From Actinacidiphila acididurans (GTDB lineage Bacteria; Actinomycetota; Actinomycetes; Streptomycetales; Streptomycetaceae), in assembly GCF_016918855.1 (NCBI RefSeq), contig NZ_JADKYB010000001.1:248001-312000 (forward strand): DNA of 64,000 nt, in the 5' to 3' direction. The position numbers and the translations under genes were made by a program. Below the pieces are notes generated by a model that worked only from the letters and a program-made list of their open reading frames with translations, was not told the origin of the DNA and searched no databases. This document shows positions 1-7,370 of this stretch, in pieces. The stretch's first letter is position 1; each line of letters starts with the position of its first letter.

Positions 1-45
1 CCGCAGCGGCACGTCGCCCTGCGGCCGGCCCGCGTCCTCGCTCAC
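1..45 (-). CDS. Possible 5' end of a leftward gene running off the window
   Basis: A GTG codon at 45 opens a reading frame of 15 codons (VSEDAGRPQGDVPLR) that continues past the left edge. Codon third positions are nearly all G or C. A GGAG lies only two bases before the start, too close to be a convincing ribosome site. Too little is visible to name a product, and it may be chance. Confidence 0.25.
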   Translation of the reverse strand, partial: MSEDAGRPQGDVPLR

Positions 46-1228
46 GGCTCCACATTGGTTCGACTCCCGTTCGAGTCCATGGTGGGACAGCTTCCGCCGC
101 TGCACCCGGCGAGCGTTCCACGAACATCACTACCGCAGGTCACAGCCGTGGAACGGTGGAAACCGGCGCCCCCACGACCACCGACCACTAGGCCCCGCCA
201 CCCGCTCGGCGCATGCCCGAAAAGGGACGCAAAGGTGTGGAACGCCATGGGAGGGCGAGGAATTGGGCAGTCTGTGCGGGCAAGGGGGGTGGACAAGGCG
301 ATATCGGGCGCCTTGGAACAGACGTGGGGTGGCGTCGGCGAGCGGCACGGGGAGTGCACTGCTGCGGCACGGCAAAGCACATGCGCACGGCGAGAGGCGG
401 TGTTCGGGCAGGTCAGGTCGGCGGGCAAAGTGCATGTCGCTCGGAGCGAGTGACATCGCAGGGTCCGGCGGGCGGCTGTCGGCGTCGTCCGCGTGAGGTG
501 TCGCCCGGCCTTGGGCCTGGCCGTGGGAGGCCGGTTACCGCTGCTTCCCCATGGGTGCCCCCGAGCCTGCACCCGTGAGTGCACCCGACCCTCTCGCGGG
601 CCGTGCCCGTGTTCGCCTTGGTCAGGCCCCTTGTCTGCAGGTCGCTGGCGCTGCCGAAGACCCCTCTGCCCTCCACCCTCCTTGGCCGCACCTGGGGGAA
701 GGGGACGGTGCGGCGTAGGCGGGTGGCAGGGTGCGAGGGGTCGGGCGCCGATTGCGTGAGGGCGGCGCCCGCGGTGGCGTGTGGGGGAGCGGGTTCCAGC
801 CTTTAGCCGATTTCTACAACGATGTAACCACCAGATTTCGCAACGGACGCCCACGTCACGTCAAGACCCGAGCGAGATTTTCTCTAACGTTGTAAAGGCC
901 CCGTCAGAGCCGGGTCGCGCACAGAGCGCAGTCTCCCTCACGTTTCGTACGCCCTGACCCGCGTCGTCGGCCGTCACGTCAGAGCGCTGCGTGACACTCT
1001 CGACGGCCCGCACCGTCGGATTCAACGGACACGGGTGAGACGGCCGCGACCGTGCACGTGCGGACACATCGAAGTGCCCGTTCGCGCAGTGAAGTGAGCA
1101 GGCAAGCCAATGTCTCGGCGGGATGGGAAAGGTGGCCGCCGGCCTGCAGCGGGTCACGGTGCCGCTGACGTCGTTGCGGCCCGGGCCCAGCCGCCTGCCG
1201 AGGCCGGCCTGGCTGAGCGCCCCCGGCA
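46..1228. other. Gene-free stretch of about 1.2 kb
   Basis: Long open frames occur on both strands, but their products are arginine/proline-rich and resemble no family, as expected from chance frames in GC-rich DNA. The only notable content is a relatively AT-rich block near 800-900 holding two similar palindromes, listed separately. Confidence 0.5.
815..895. promoter_or_regulatory. Two LacI-like palindromic sites
   Basis: TACAACGATGTAA (815-827) and TCTAACGTTGTAA (883-895) match at 10 of 13 positions. Both have the central CG and AAC/GTT arms typical of LacI-family operators in actinomycetes. They sit in the most AT-rich part of the gene-free region, 68 bp apart centre to centre. No LacI-type gene or obvious target is adjacent, so this is a pattern observation only. 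Confidence 0.3.
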
Positions 1229-2101
1229 TCAAGCGACCTGGAAGGATCGCTTGGACAGGCCGAACCGGTAGCCCTCGATCGTCGTCCGCACGGGTGCTTC
1301 GGCGTCGGTCGCGGCTCCGAGGGTGACGAACATCGGCGTGTAGTGCTCGACGGTCGGGTGCGCGAAGTGCACTGCGGGGGCGAGGCTGCGGTAGTCGGCC
1401 AAGGTGTCGACGTCGCCACGGGTGAGGGCGTCGGCCGCCCAGGCGTCGAAGTCGGCGGACCAGGACGGCACGACGTTGTGCACGAACTGGTCCCGGGTGA
1501 GAAAGGGAACCCCGTGCGTCATGTAGCCCGACCCGACCACGAGCACGCCTTCCTCCCGCAGGCCCCGCAGCCGACGGCCGATGTCCATCAGCCGGGCGGG
1601 GTCGTGGGTGGGCAGGGACATCTGCAGGACCGGTACGTCGGCGTAGGGGTACATGGTCTTCAACGGGACCCACGCGCCGTGGTCCAGGCCGCGGCGGGCG
1701 TGTTGGTGGACCGGTTCGCTGTCCGGCATCGAGGCCGCGACCCTGGCGGCCAGTGCGCCGGCGTCCGGTGTCTCATAGGTCATCTGGAAGTAGCGCTGGG
1801 CGAAGCCCCCGAAGTCGTAGACCAACGGCGTGCCCGGGCCCGTCGCCGACAGGCTGAGTGGCGCCGATTCCCAGTGCGCGCTGACGATCAGGATCGCCGT
1901 CGGCTTGGGCAGTGCCTGGGACCAGCCGAACAGTTCGCTCATCCACAACGCGTCCTCGAACAGCGCCGGAGAGCCATGGCTGAGGTACAGCGCGGGCATC
2001 GGACCATCGGCCGGCGTCCAGCGACGCTGACCGCGACTGGCGGGAGCCTGCTCGATCATGAACCGGTCGTAGACGGCCGCGGTATCTTCAGCAGCATTCA
2101 T
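1229..2101 (-). CDS. LigB-superfamily extradiol ring-cleavage dioxygenase (DODA type)
   Basis: The 290-residue protein belongs to the class III extradiol dioxygenases related to YgiD and plant DOPA dioxygenase, which open catechol-type rings using one bound metal. Family hallmarks are visible: YLSHGSP near residue 40, ILIVSAHWES near 91, GLDHGAWVPLKTMYP near 150 and VVGSGYMTHGV near 210. These carry the conserved metal-binding and catalytic histidines. Length is normal for the family. It is the last gene of a leftward group with an intradiol dioxygenase, an amidohydrolase and a flavin reductase, pointing to aromatic degradation. The exact substrate cannot be read from sequence. Confidence 0.85.
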   Translation of the reverse strand: MNAAEDTAAVYDRFMIEQAPASRGQRRWTPADGPMPALYLSHGSPALFEDALWMSELFGWSQALPKPTAILIVSAHWESAPLSLSATGPGTPLVYDFGGFAQRYFQMTYETPDAGALAARVAASMPDSEPVHQHARRGLDHGAWVPLKTMYPYADVPVLQMSLPTHDPARLMDIGRRLRGLREEGVLVVGSGYMTHGVPFLTRDQFVHNVVPSWSADFDAWAADALTRGDVDTLADYRSLAPAVHFAHPTVEHYTPMFVTLGAATDAEAPVRTTIEGYRFGLSKRSFQVA

Positions 2102-2206
2102 TACGTGCCCTCGCTGGGTATTCCGGGGAAACGGACTGGTGTTTCGAGCCGGCGGGGTCGGCGCGGGCGCTCGCCGCGTCCGCTGCGTGTGTCGGCTCCG
2201 CGTCGT

Positions 2207-3082
2207 TCACTGAGGAGTGACGGCGGCGGCTTTGGCCGTGGGGCGCAGGACGAAGTCGTAGGTGAGGGTGCGGTAAGGCCGGTCGAGGCCGCGAGCGTGG
2301 TGGTCGTCGTGGCGGGTGGTCGTCTTGACCGCGTCGGCGGGGACGTTGCCTTCGATGGTGCCGGCGACCAGCGGGTCGCCGTCGAAGTAGATCTGGGTGG
2401 TCAGCGGCAGGCACCCGTCGGCGGAGACGATGGCGTGGATGTGCAGCGGGCGCAGCCCTTGAAGCTGCAACGCGCGGGTCAGCGTGGCGAGCGGGCTGTC
2501 CGTGGCCAGGCCGAAGGTTTCGGTGCCGGGCATCACCGTGCGGAACTCGTAGCGGCCCTCGGTGTCGGCGATGATTCGGGCGCGGAGGTTGTCGACGGGG
2601 ATGCCGGTGGAGTCGTTGGGGATGTTCAGCGGCTCGAAGTCGCTGGTGTCCATGCCGGAATAGACGTTGTTGGCGTCGATCTGCCAGATCTCGAGGGCCG
2701 CTCCGGGCAGCGGGTCGCCTGTGGTGGTCCGCACGGTCCCGGAAACGATGAGCGGTTCGCCGGGTTCGTCGGGGCGCATGGGCAGTACGGCGGGGCTGTG
2801 CAGGACGGGAGCGCCGGGGCGATGGGCGGGGCCTTCCATCTCCCAGTGGCTCGCGCCGTCCTTCTCCGGGTGGGCGTAGGTCGCGCCCGCGGTTCCTTTG
2901 AGGACGGTCTTGTAGAAGAGGATGCTCGCGGACGGCAGCTCTCCGGCGTCGGCGACCTGCTGCAGCCACTCGATGGTGGTGAGTAACTCCTCAAGGGTGA
3001 CCTGGTGTTTGAGGATGACGTCGTCGACGGCGCGGCGCAGATCGGCGAAAACGACCTGCAGCCGGCTCCGGGACTCGTTCAC
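2207..3082 (-). CDS. Intradiol ring-cleavage dioxygenase (catechol/hydroxyquinol 1,2-dioxygenase family)
   Basis: This 291-residue protein has the helical N-terminal dimerisation domain of catechol dioxygenases (about residues 5-75) followed by the beta-sandwich catalytic domain. The non-haem Fe(III) ligands can be placed: Tyr in NNVYSGMD, Tyr in EGRYEFRTVMPG, and two His in LRPLHIHAIVSADG. The C-terminal LTYDFVLRP is typical. The product would be a cis,cis-muconate or maleylacetate. The GTG start at 3082 is preferred over an upstream ATG because AAAGGAG precedes it at normal spacing and homology begins there. It overlaps the end of a hydrolase remnant by four bases (GTGA), suggesting translational coupling. 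The amidohydrolase next to it makes hydroxyquinol 1,2-dioxygenase a reasonable guess, but this is inference. Confidence 0.88.
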   Translation of the reverse strand: MNESRSRLQVVFADLRRAVDDVILKHQVTLEELLTTIEWLQQVADAGELPSASILFYKTVLKGTAGATYAHPEKDGASHWEMEGPAHRPGAPVLHSPAVLPMRPDEPGEPLIVSGTVRTTTGDPLPGAALEIWQIDANNVYSGMDTSDFEPLNIPNDSTGIPVDNLRARIIADTEGRYEFRTVMPGTETFGLATDSPLATLTRALQLQGLRPLHIHAIVSADGCLPLTTQIYFDGDPLVAGTIEGNVPADAVKTTTRHDDHHARGLDRPYRTLTYDFVLRPTAKAAAVTPQ

Positions 3083-3345
3083 GTGCGTTGGCTCCTTTTC
3101 GATGCGGGGACAGTGCGGTTCGGACGGACGCGGTGACGCGTCAGCACATCGAGTACGGCGGCGTTCCACTCCGGCGGGGCTTCCCGGAACGCCGCGTGGC
3201 CGACGTCGTCGAGGACACCGAATTCCGTGCCGGGCAGGTGCCGGGCGAGCTGCCGCACGATGGCCGGCCCGTCACCTGCGTCGGCGACCAGGCGTGCCGC
3301 GTCCACGCGGAGAGCCGGCACGCGAATCACCTTTCGGCACGATCG
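3079..3345 (-). pseudogene. C-terminal remnant of an alpha/beta hydrolase
   Basis: The reading frame ending at 3079 encodes about 75 residues matching the C-terminus of alpha/beta hydrolases: a VPALRV strand, LPGTEFGVLDDVGHAAF with the catalytic His, and the final helix NAAVLDVL. The lid, nucleophile elbow and N-terminus are absent, and the sequence upstream runs straight into the amidohydrolase gene. The remnant keeps its stop codon overlapping the dioxygenase start. It may once have hydrolysed the ring-cleavage product (enol-lactone or semialdehyde), which is inference from position. Confidence 0.65.
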
Positions 3346-3346
3346 G

Positions 3347-4336
3347 TCAGCGCCGGATACCGGCGATGAGCCCTTCCCAGTTCCGGAAGGCGATGCGCTC
3401 GCGGGCGGCCTCGACGATCGGCGCCGTTTCCAGGAAGTGCCGGGCGGATCCGGCACGCTCCCGGTTGAACGGGTAGTCGGAGGCGTACATGATCCGTTCG
3501 ATCCCCACCGTCTCCAGGCTCCACCGCAGGTACTTGTGGCTGGAGATGCCGCCCGGGGTGATGTAGATGTTCGAGCGGAAGTACTCGGCGATCGGGCGCC
3601 GCAGCTCGGTGAGCTTGTCCATGGCCGCGATGCGGTCGAGGTAGAACAGCACGACCTCGCCCCAGTGCCCCAGGACGAGCTGCAGCCCGGGGAACCGGTC
3701 GAAGACGCCGGCGATGATCATCCGGAGCACGGTCAGCCCGGCGTCGTAGTGCCAGCCGAACGCGCCGGTGGCCAGCATGTCGTCCACCGGCGCGCCGAAA
3801 CCGCGGTAGTAGGCCTTGGTGACAGCCGGGAACGGAACGCTGGGGTGCAGGTAGACGGGTACGCGCAGATCCTCGGCAGCCTCGTAGATGTCCCAGAATT
3901 CGGGCGCGTCCAGAGACCGGCCATCGGAGTTCGCGTTGACCAGCGTGCCGTTGAGTCCCAGCTCGGTGACCGCCCGCCGCAGTTCGGCGGCCGCGGCCGA
4001 CGGAGCGGAGGTGGCGAGCGCGGCGAACCCCTGGAAGCGCCCGGGGTGGCGGCGCACGGCGGCGGCGATCGCGTCGTTCGTGGGCGCCTGCAGGGCGACC
4101 GCCTCCGCCGTGTCGAGGTTCTGCAGCCCTGGCGTCGTGAGGGACAGCACCGACACGTCGATCCCGGCGTCGTCCATTGCGGCGATGCGTTCGCTGTCGA
4201 GGTCCAGCAACGCCGGCGTGATGTCACTGGCGACTGCCCACTTCATCATCGGTTCGGCGAGCCGGGGGTCGTGCCGCTTCCACGCCTCGATCACGTCGGC
4301 GGTGACGAAGTGCTCCTCAAGGCCGTAGAGCCGCAT
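3347..4336 (-). CDS. Amidohydrolase-2 family protein, gamma-resorcylate decarboxylase-like
   Basis: The 329-residue TIM-barrel protein belongs to the ACMSD-related amidohydrolase family, which includes non-oxidative decarboxylases of dihydroxybenzoates. Visible signatures are the N-terminal EEH (residues 7-9) in place of HxH, YLHPSVP near 166, VLGHWGE near 228 and the metal-binding Asp in MYASDYPF near 290. Length matches 2,3- and 2,6-dihydroxybenzoate decarboxylases. It lies seven bases downstream of the FMN reductase gene and upstream of the hydrolase remnant and intradiol dioxygenase, so it is probably cotranscribed. Removing CO2 from a resorcylate before hydroxylation and ring cleavage would fit; another aromatic carboxylate is possible. 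Confidence 0.82.
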   Translation of the reverse strand: MRLYGLEEHFVTADVIEAWKRHDPRLAEPMMKWAVASDITPALLDLDSERIAAMDDAGIDVSVLSLTTPGLQNLDTAEAVALQAPTNDAIAAAVRRHPGRFQGFAALATSAPSAAAAELRRAVTELGLNGTLVNANSDGRSLDAPEFWDIYEAAEDLRVPVYLHPSVPFPAVTKAYYRGFGAPVDDMLATGAFGWHYDAGLTVLRMIIAGVFDRFPGLQLVLGHWGEVVLFYLDRIAAMDKLTELRRPIAEYFRSNIYITPGGISSHKYLRWSLETVGIERIMYASDYPFNRERAGSARHFLETAPIVEAARERIAFRNWEGLIAGIRR

Positions 4337-4342
4337 CAGGGG

Positions 4343-4906
4343 TCAGCTTCGGACGGACTTGAGCGCGCCGGCCCAGGACTCGAGCTGGTCGAACAGCACG
4401 GAAGCGGCGTCGTCGTGTATCGGGGAGGGCTTGAACACCGAGAAGTTCTCGAAGTCGGTGAACAACGAGAACGACAGCTGCTGGCGCACGTGGGCCAGTT
4501 GCAGTTCGCTCGAGATCGCCCGCAGGTGCTCGATCGCCCGTGCGCCGCCGAGCGAGCCGTACGACACGAAGGCGGCGGCCTTGTTGTTCCATTCGGCGTA
4601 GAGGTAGTCGATGGCGTTCTTCAGTACTCCCGAGGTCGAGTGGTTGTACTCCGGGGTGACGAAGATGTATCCGTCGAACTCCTTGATCCTGGTGGACCAG
4701 GCCTTCGTGTGCTCGCCCGCGTATACGCCGCGGCTCGCCGGCACGGCCTCGTCCAGGTGCGGCAGCGGGTAGTCGAGCAGGTCGACCAGCTCGTAGTCGG
4801 CATCGGTGCGCTCCTTGGCCTTGGTCAGCACCCAGTTCGCCACCGCTTCGCCGTTACGGCCGGGGCGGGTGCTGCCGAGGATGACGGCGAGCTTCAGGTT
4901 GCTCAT
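4343..4906 (-). CDS. NADPH-dependent FMN reductase
   Basis: This 187-residue flavodoxin-fold protein starts with the FMN phosphate-binding loop LGSTRPGRNG. It carries the signature FVTPEYNHSTSGVLKNAIDYL near residues 78-98 and SYGSLGGARAIEHLR near 112-126, all typical of the SsuE/ChrR-like FMN_red family. The ATG at 4906 is chosen because GGAAGGA precedes it and the Rossmann strand begins directly after. It is the first gene of the leftward operon, divergent from the MarR gene. It probably supplies reduced flavin to a two-component aromatic hydroxylase; no such oxygenase is present in this operon. Confidence 0.88.
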   Translation of the reverse strand: MSNLKLAVILGSTRPGRNGEAVANWVLTKAKERTDADYELVDLLDYPLPHLDEAVPASRGVYAGEHTKAWSTRIKEFDGYIFVTPEYNHSTSGVLKNAIDYLYAEWNNKAAAFVSYGSLGGARAIEHLRAISSELQLAHVRQQLSFSLFTDFENFSVFKPSPIHDDAASVLFDQLESWAGALKSVRS

Positions 4907-4932
4907 GGACGGTCCTTCCGATCCAGTCATGT

Positions 4933-4982
4933 TTGAATTTTCAAGTGACACCGTAGCCCGATTCACGTGAAGATTCAAGTCA
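4933..4982. promoter_or_regulatory. Operator cluster between FMN reductase operon and marR-like gene
   Basis: The 106-bp divergent region holds three related decamers: TTTCAAGTGA (4939-4948), ATTCACGTGA (4961-4970) and ATTCAAGTCA (4973-4982). The first two start 22 bp apart, about two helical turns. Perfect palindromes TTGAATTTTCAA (4933-4944) and TTCACGTGAA (4962-4971) are embedded. The position suits autoregulation by the MarR protein and control of the catabolic operon. Confidence 0.5.
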
Positions 4983-5000
4983 GGGCTTCGGTGATGTCAG

Positions 5001-5006
5001 TAGACT
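5001..5006 (+). promoter_or_regulatory. -10 hexamer for a leaderless marR-like transcript
   Basis: TAGACT ends exactly six bases before the ATG at 5013. No ribosome-binding site precedes the ATG, so transcription probably begins at the start codon. The same spacing recurs before three other genes in this window. Confidence 0.45.
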
Positions 5007-5012
5007 GCGCAC

Positions 5013-5498
5013 ATGTCTGTCCCAGGGGAGTCCGAGGTGTCTGAGCCGCGCTGGCTCACCGGTGACCAGCTGGCGGCGTGGCGCGGGTTCATGAAGCTCC
5101 TCCAGCGATTGCCGGCGGCGCTGGAGTCGCAGCTCCAGCAGGACTCGAAGCTCAGCTTCATCGAGTACCACGTACTGGCGCACCTGTCCGACCAGCCCGA
5201 GCGCCGCATGAGAATGAGCGAGCTTGCGGTCATGGCCAACACGGAACTGTCCCGCCTGTCCCACATGGTCGGTCGGCTCGAGAGACGCGGGTTCGTGCGC
5301 CGCGAGCCCGACCCGCACAACGGGCGTTACACGCAAGCGATCCTGACCGAAGCCGGCTACGCCTACTTGGCAGAGGCGGCACCCGGACATGTGGCCCGGG
5401 TACTGGACCTGTTCATCGACGTCCTGGACCCGGACGAACTGCGAACGCTGCACCGGATCTCCGACAAGGTGCTCGCCCGCATCGAGAGCGCAGGCTGA
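5013..5498 (+). CDS. MarR family transcriptional regulator
   Basis: The 161-residue protein has the winged-helix fold of MarR repressors. The recognition region RMRMSELAVMANTELSRLSHMVGRLERRGFVRRE (about residues 62-95; key elements LSRLSHMV and GLVRR-like GFVRR) is followed by the wing containing DPHNGRYTQAILTEAG, then the C-terminal dimerisation helices. It is divergent from the FMN reductase/amidohydrolase/dioxygenase operon and is the natural candidate to respond to an aromatic ligand. The start is apparently leaderless. No sign of damage. Confidence 0.88.
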   Translation: MSVPGESEVSEPRWLTGDQLAAWRGFMKLLQRLPAALESQLQQDSKLSFIEYHVLAHLSDQPERRMRMSELAVMANTELSRLSHMVGRLERRGFVRREPDPHNGRYTQAILTEAGYAYLAEAAPGHVARVLDLFIDVLDPDELRTLHRISDKVLARIESAG

Positions 5499-5587
5499 AG
5501 CGACGAGCGACGCCCGCTGGATTGGAGTCGCCCCGGCGGTTCGATCTTGAGGTGGGGGTGTCGATGCGGGCGAACTCGGGTCGGGCT

Positions 5588-5656
5588 GAGGGGCGTGGAC
5601 GAAAGGGCCCGCTCCCACCCAGGTGAAATCCGCAACCCGGACTCCGCCAGGGGCAT
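5588..5656 (-). pseudogene. N-terminal fragment of a second CaiB/BaiF CoA-transferase
   Basis: On the minus strand GGVRVADFTWVGAGPF (about 5640-5593) matches the first strand and loop of class III CoA-transferases (usually GVRVLDFTWVGAGP). An ATG at 5656 overlaps the stop of the upstream remnant as TGATG, the arrangement expected for a two-subunit enzyme, but it is out of frame with the matching peptide. Nothing recognisable follows. This reading rests on a short match. Confidence 0.4.
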
Positions 5657-6139
5657 CAGGCTTCGGCTCCGTAGCCCTGCTCGTCACGAAGCCACTCGGT
5701 CAGCCGGTCCCACGCGAGCAGCACACCCCCCAAGGAGAACGGCCATCATCGCCGCGGCGGTCGCGTGCAGACAGGCGGCCATCGCGCTCTGCTCTCCGTA
5801 AGGCCGCACCGGCGACCGGTCCGGATCGCCGGCGGGATCGAGCAGGCCGCCCGCCGCCAACAGCGTCAGGCCGTAAGGGCTGATGGAGACGTTGACGAGG
5901 TGGGGCCAGGCGTCGAGTACGTGCTCCGGATGCAGGCCACGCTCACGCAGCCACTGTCATCCGTCGCTGGTGAGCAGAACGTCGACGTCCGCGAGCAGCG
6001 ACTGCCGGTCGGCATCAGTGAAGACCTTGGGGACCGAGGTGAATCGTTTGTCGTGGTCGAGAAGGAGGCGTCTGGCCATCACCCGCGGATGTGGCGATGA
6101 CGGCGCGATGGGTGCCGCGCGGATGACGGTGGCACTCAT
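5656..6139 (-). pseudogene. Degraded CaiB/BaiF family CoA-transferase
   Basis: The frame from ATG 6139 gives an N-terminal segment ending LLADVDVLLTSDG, then an in-frame TGA (5957-5959). The same frame resumes with WPHLVNVSISPYGLT, AAGGLLDPAGDPDRSPVRP and GEQSAMAACLHATAAAMMAVLL, all recognisable from family III CoA-transferases. The conserved segment between YGLT and AAGG has been shortened, and a frame change follows near 5735 before the terminal LRDEQGYGAEA and stop. The enzyme would have moved CoA between acids; it is surely inactive. Together with the next fragment it looks like the remains of a paired-subunit transferase. Confidence 0.55.
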
Positions 6140-6260
6140 CGAGACCTTTCCTTTCCCGTTCTGGATCGCGTCGTCGTCCGTTCTCATCGGCGCCCCGGTA
6201 CCAGGCGGCGCAGAGCGCTACGGTGAAAGCGCCACATCGACAGCACGAGCGAGGGTGGTA

Positions 6261-6471
6261 CCCGCAGGAGCGGTCGACCTCAACATGGGCACCCTGGTCG
6301 GTTCCTACGAGAACATCGCGGCGATGCTGGACGAGGCCGCACAGGTCAAGGGCGTCCAGGGCATCAAGGGCCATGCTCGTCTTCGACGATTTCCTGGCGG
6401 GCATCGAGAACTTCGGCACCCGGATCCAGCCGCTGATGAAAACCCGGCGGGACCGGGTGCCGATTGGCTGA
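6261..6471 (+). pseudogene. C-terminal fragment of a RutA-like LLM flavin oxygenase
   Basis: Two adjacent frames encode LNMGTLVGSYENIAAMLDEAAQ and then MLVFDDFLAGIENFGTRIQPLM. Together they match the C-terminus of pyrimidine oxygenase RutA and close luciferase-like monooxygenases. The frames are separated by a few extra bases near 6367-6373. The N-terminal barrel is missing. Assignment to RutA rather than another LLM oxygenase rests on the DDFLAGIENFGTRIQPLM ending and is inference. Confidence 0.5.
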
Positions 6472-6531
6472 CAGGGTCGGCCGCTCGGCTGCGGCCGCCC
6501 GGATCACCCCAGGACTGCGACCGCCCTGCGA

Positions 6532-7299
6532 TCACGCACGGTGGGCGTCCAGTCCGGTTCGCGTGGCGGCCACGTGCGGCAACAGCACCATGTGATCGTC
6601 GTAGTCGCCGCCGTTCTGTGGTCGGTACGGAATCGGCAGCGTGCTCTGCGCCCGGTGCAGTCGCGTACGCAACTCAGCAGCAGCGGCCCGGTATCCCGCA
6701 TCGGACAGACGGTTGGCCCCATGGATGACAAATGAGGGGAGAACGTCGATGCCGCAGTAGAAGAGCGTGCCGTGCAGCAGCGGGAACAGCAGGTCCTCCA
6801 GCGAGCCGTCGATACCGCGCGGTTGGTAACTCTCGGCTGGGCCGCCCGCGGTCACCACGGCAAGGGCACGCTTGCCGGCCAGCTTTCCGGTGCCGTAGCG
6901 CAGACTGCGACCGGGCCGATCGGGATCCGGGAGTCCGTACGCATAACCTCGCACGAATATCCTGTCGAACCAGCCCTTGAGGATCGCGGGCAGTCCGTAC
7001 CACCACAGCGGGAACTGCAGGACGAGAAGATCGGCCCGGTCGAGCTTGGCCTGTTCCAGCCGAATGTCCAGACTCAGGGCCTGTCCATCAAGCGCGCTTT
7101 TGGACGCAGGGCCGATATGCAGTCGTTCGTCGCCGACCGCGTAGTCGTCCCGGTCGACCACCGGGTTCCATTTCATCGCGTACAGGTCGGAGACCTCGAC
7201 ATCGTGACCGGCCTCGGCCAACGCGGCCAGGCCCGCTTGGTGCAGCGATCCGTTCAGCGATCGGGCTTCTGGGTGAGCCAGGACCCACAAAACGTTCAT
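6532..7299 (-). CDS. NAD(P)H dehydrogenase (quinone), flavodoxin-like fold
   Basis: The 255-residue protein begins MNVLWVLAHPEARSLNGSL, the FAD/FMN-binding start of the NQO1/MdaB family. It continues with SDLYAMKWNPVVDRDDY, LQFPLWWYGLPAILKGWFDR (near residues 95-114) and a VVTAGGP motif near 146. It is expected to reduce quinones by two electrons in the cytoplasm, avoiding semiquinones. The ATG at 7299 starts at the conserved strand; an upstream extension in the same frame is not conserved. It is divergent from a GlxA-type regulator 70 bp away. Confidence 0.87.
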   Translation of the reverse strand: MNVLWVLAHPEARSLNGSLHQAGLAALAEAGHDVEVSDLYAMKWNPVVDRDDYAVGDERLHIGPASKSALDGQALSLDIRLEQAKLDRADLLVLQFPLWWYGLPAILKGWFDRIFVRGYAYGLPDPDRPGRSLRYGTGKLAGKRALAVVTAGGPAESYQPRGIDGSLEDLLFPLLHGTLFYCGIDVLPSFVIHGANRLSDAGYRAAAAELRTRLHRAQSTLPIPYRPQNGGDYDDHMVLLPHVAATRTGLDAHRA

Positions 7300-7336
7300 G
7301 GCGTCCACAGTGCCGCTCGCAGCGCGACAGCACCAT

Positions 7337-7370
7337 TGGCCCGATGCCAATATGTGCGAAAATCGGGCCA
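7337..7370. promoter_or_regulatory. Inverted repeat between quinone reductase and GlxA-type regulator
   Basis: TGGCCCGAT (7337-7345) and ATCGGGCCA (7362-7370) form a perfect 9-bp inverted repeat with a 16-bp spacer. The right arm touches the regulator start codon. A nested ATTGG/CCAAT pair lies in the left half. It covers the divergent promoter region and is a plausible operator. Confidence 0.4.

Noticed and set aside
55..85. GGTTCGACTCC and GTTCGAGTCC resemble tRNA T-arms
   Set aside because: The bases form a short hairpin, but no acceptor, D-arm or anticodon arm can be drawn around them, so no tRNA or attachment site is claimed.
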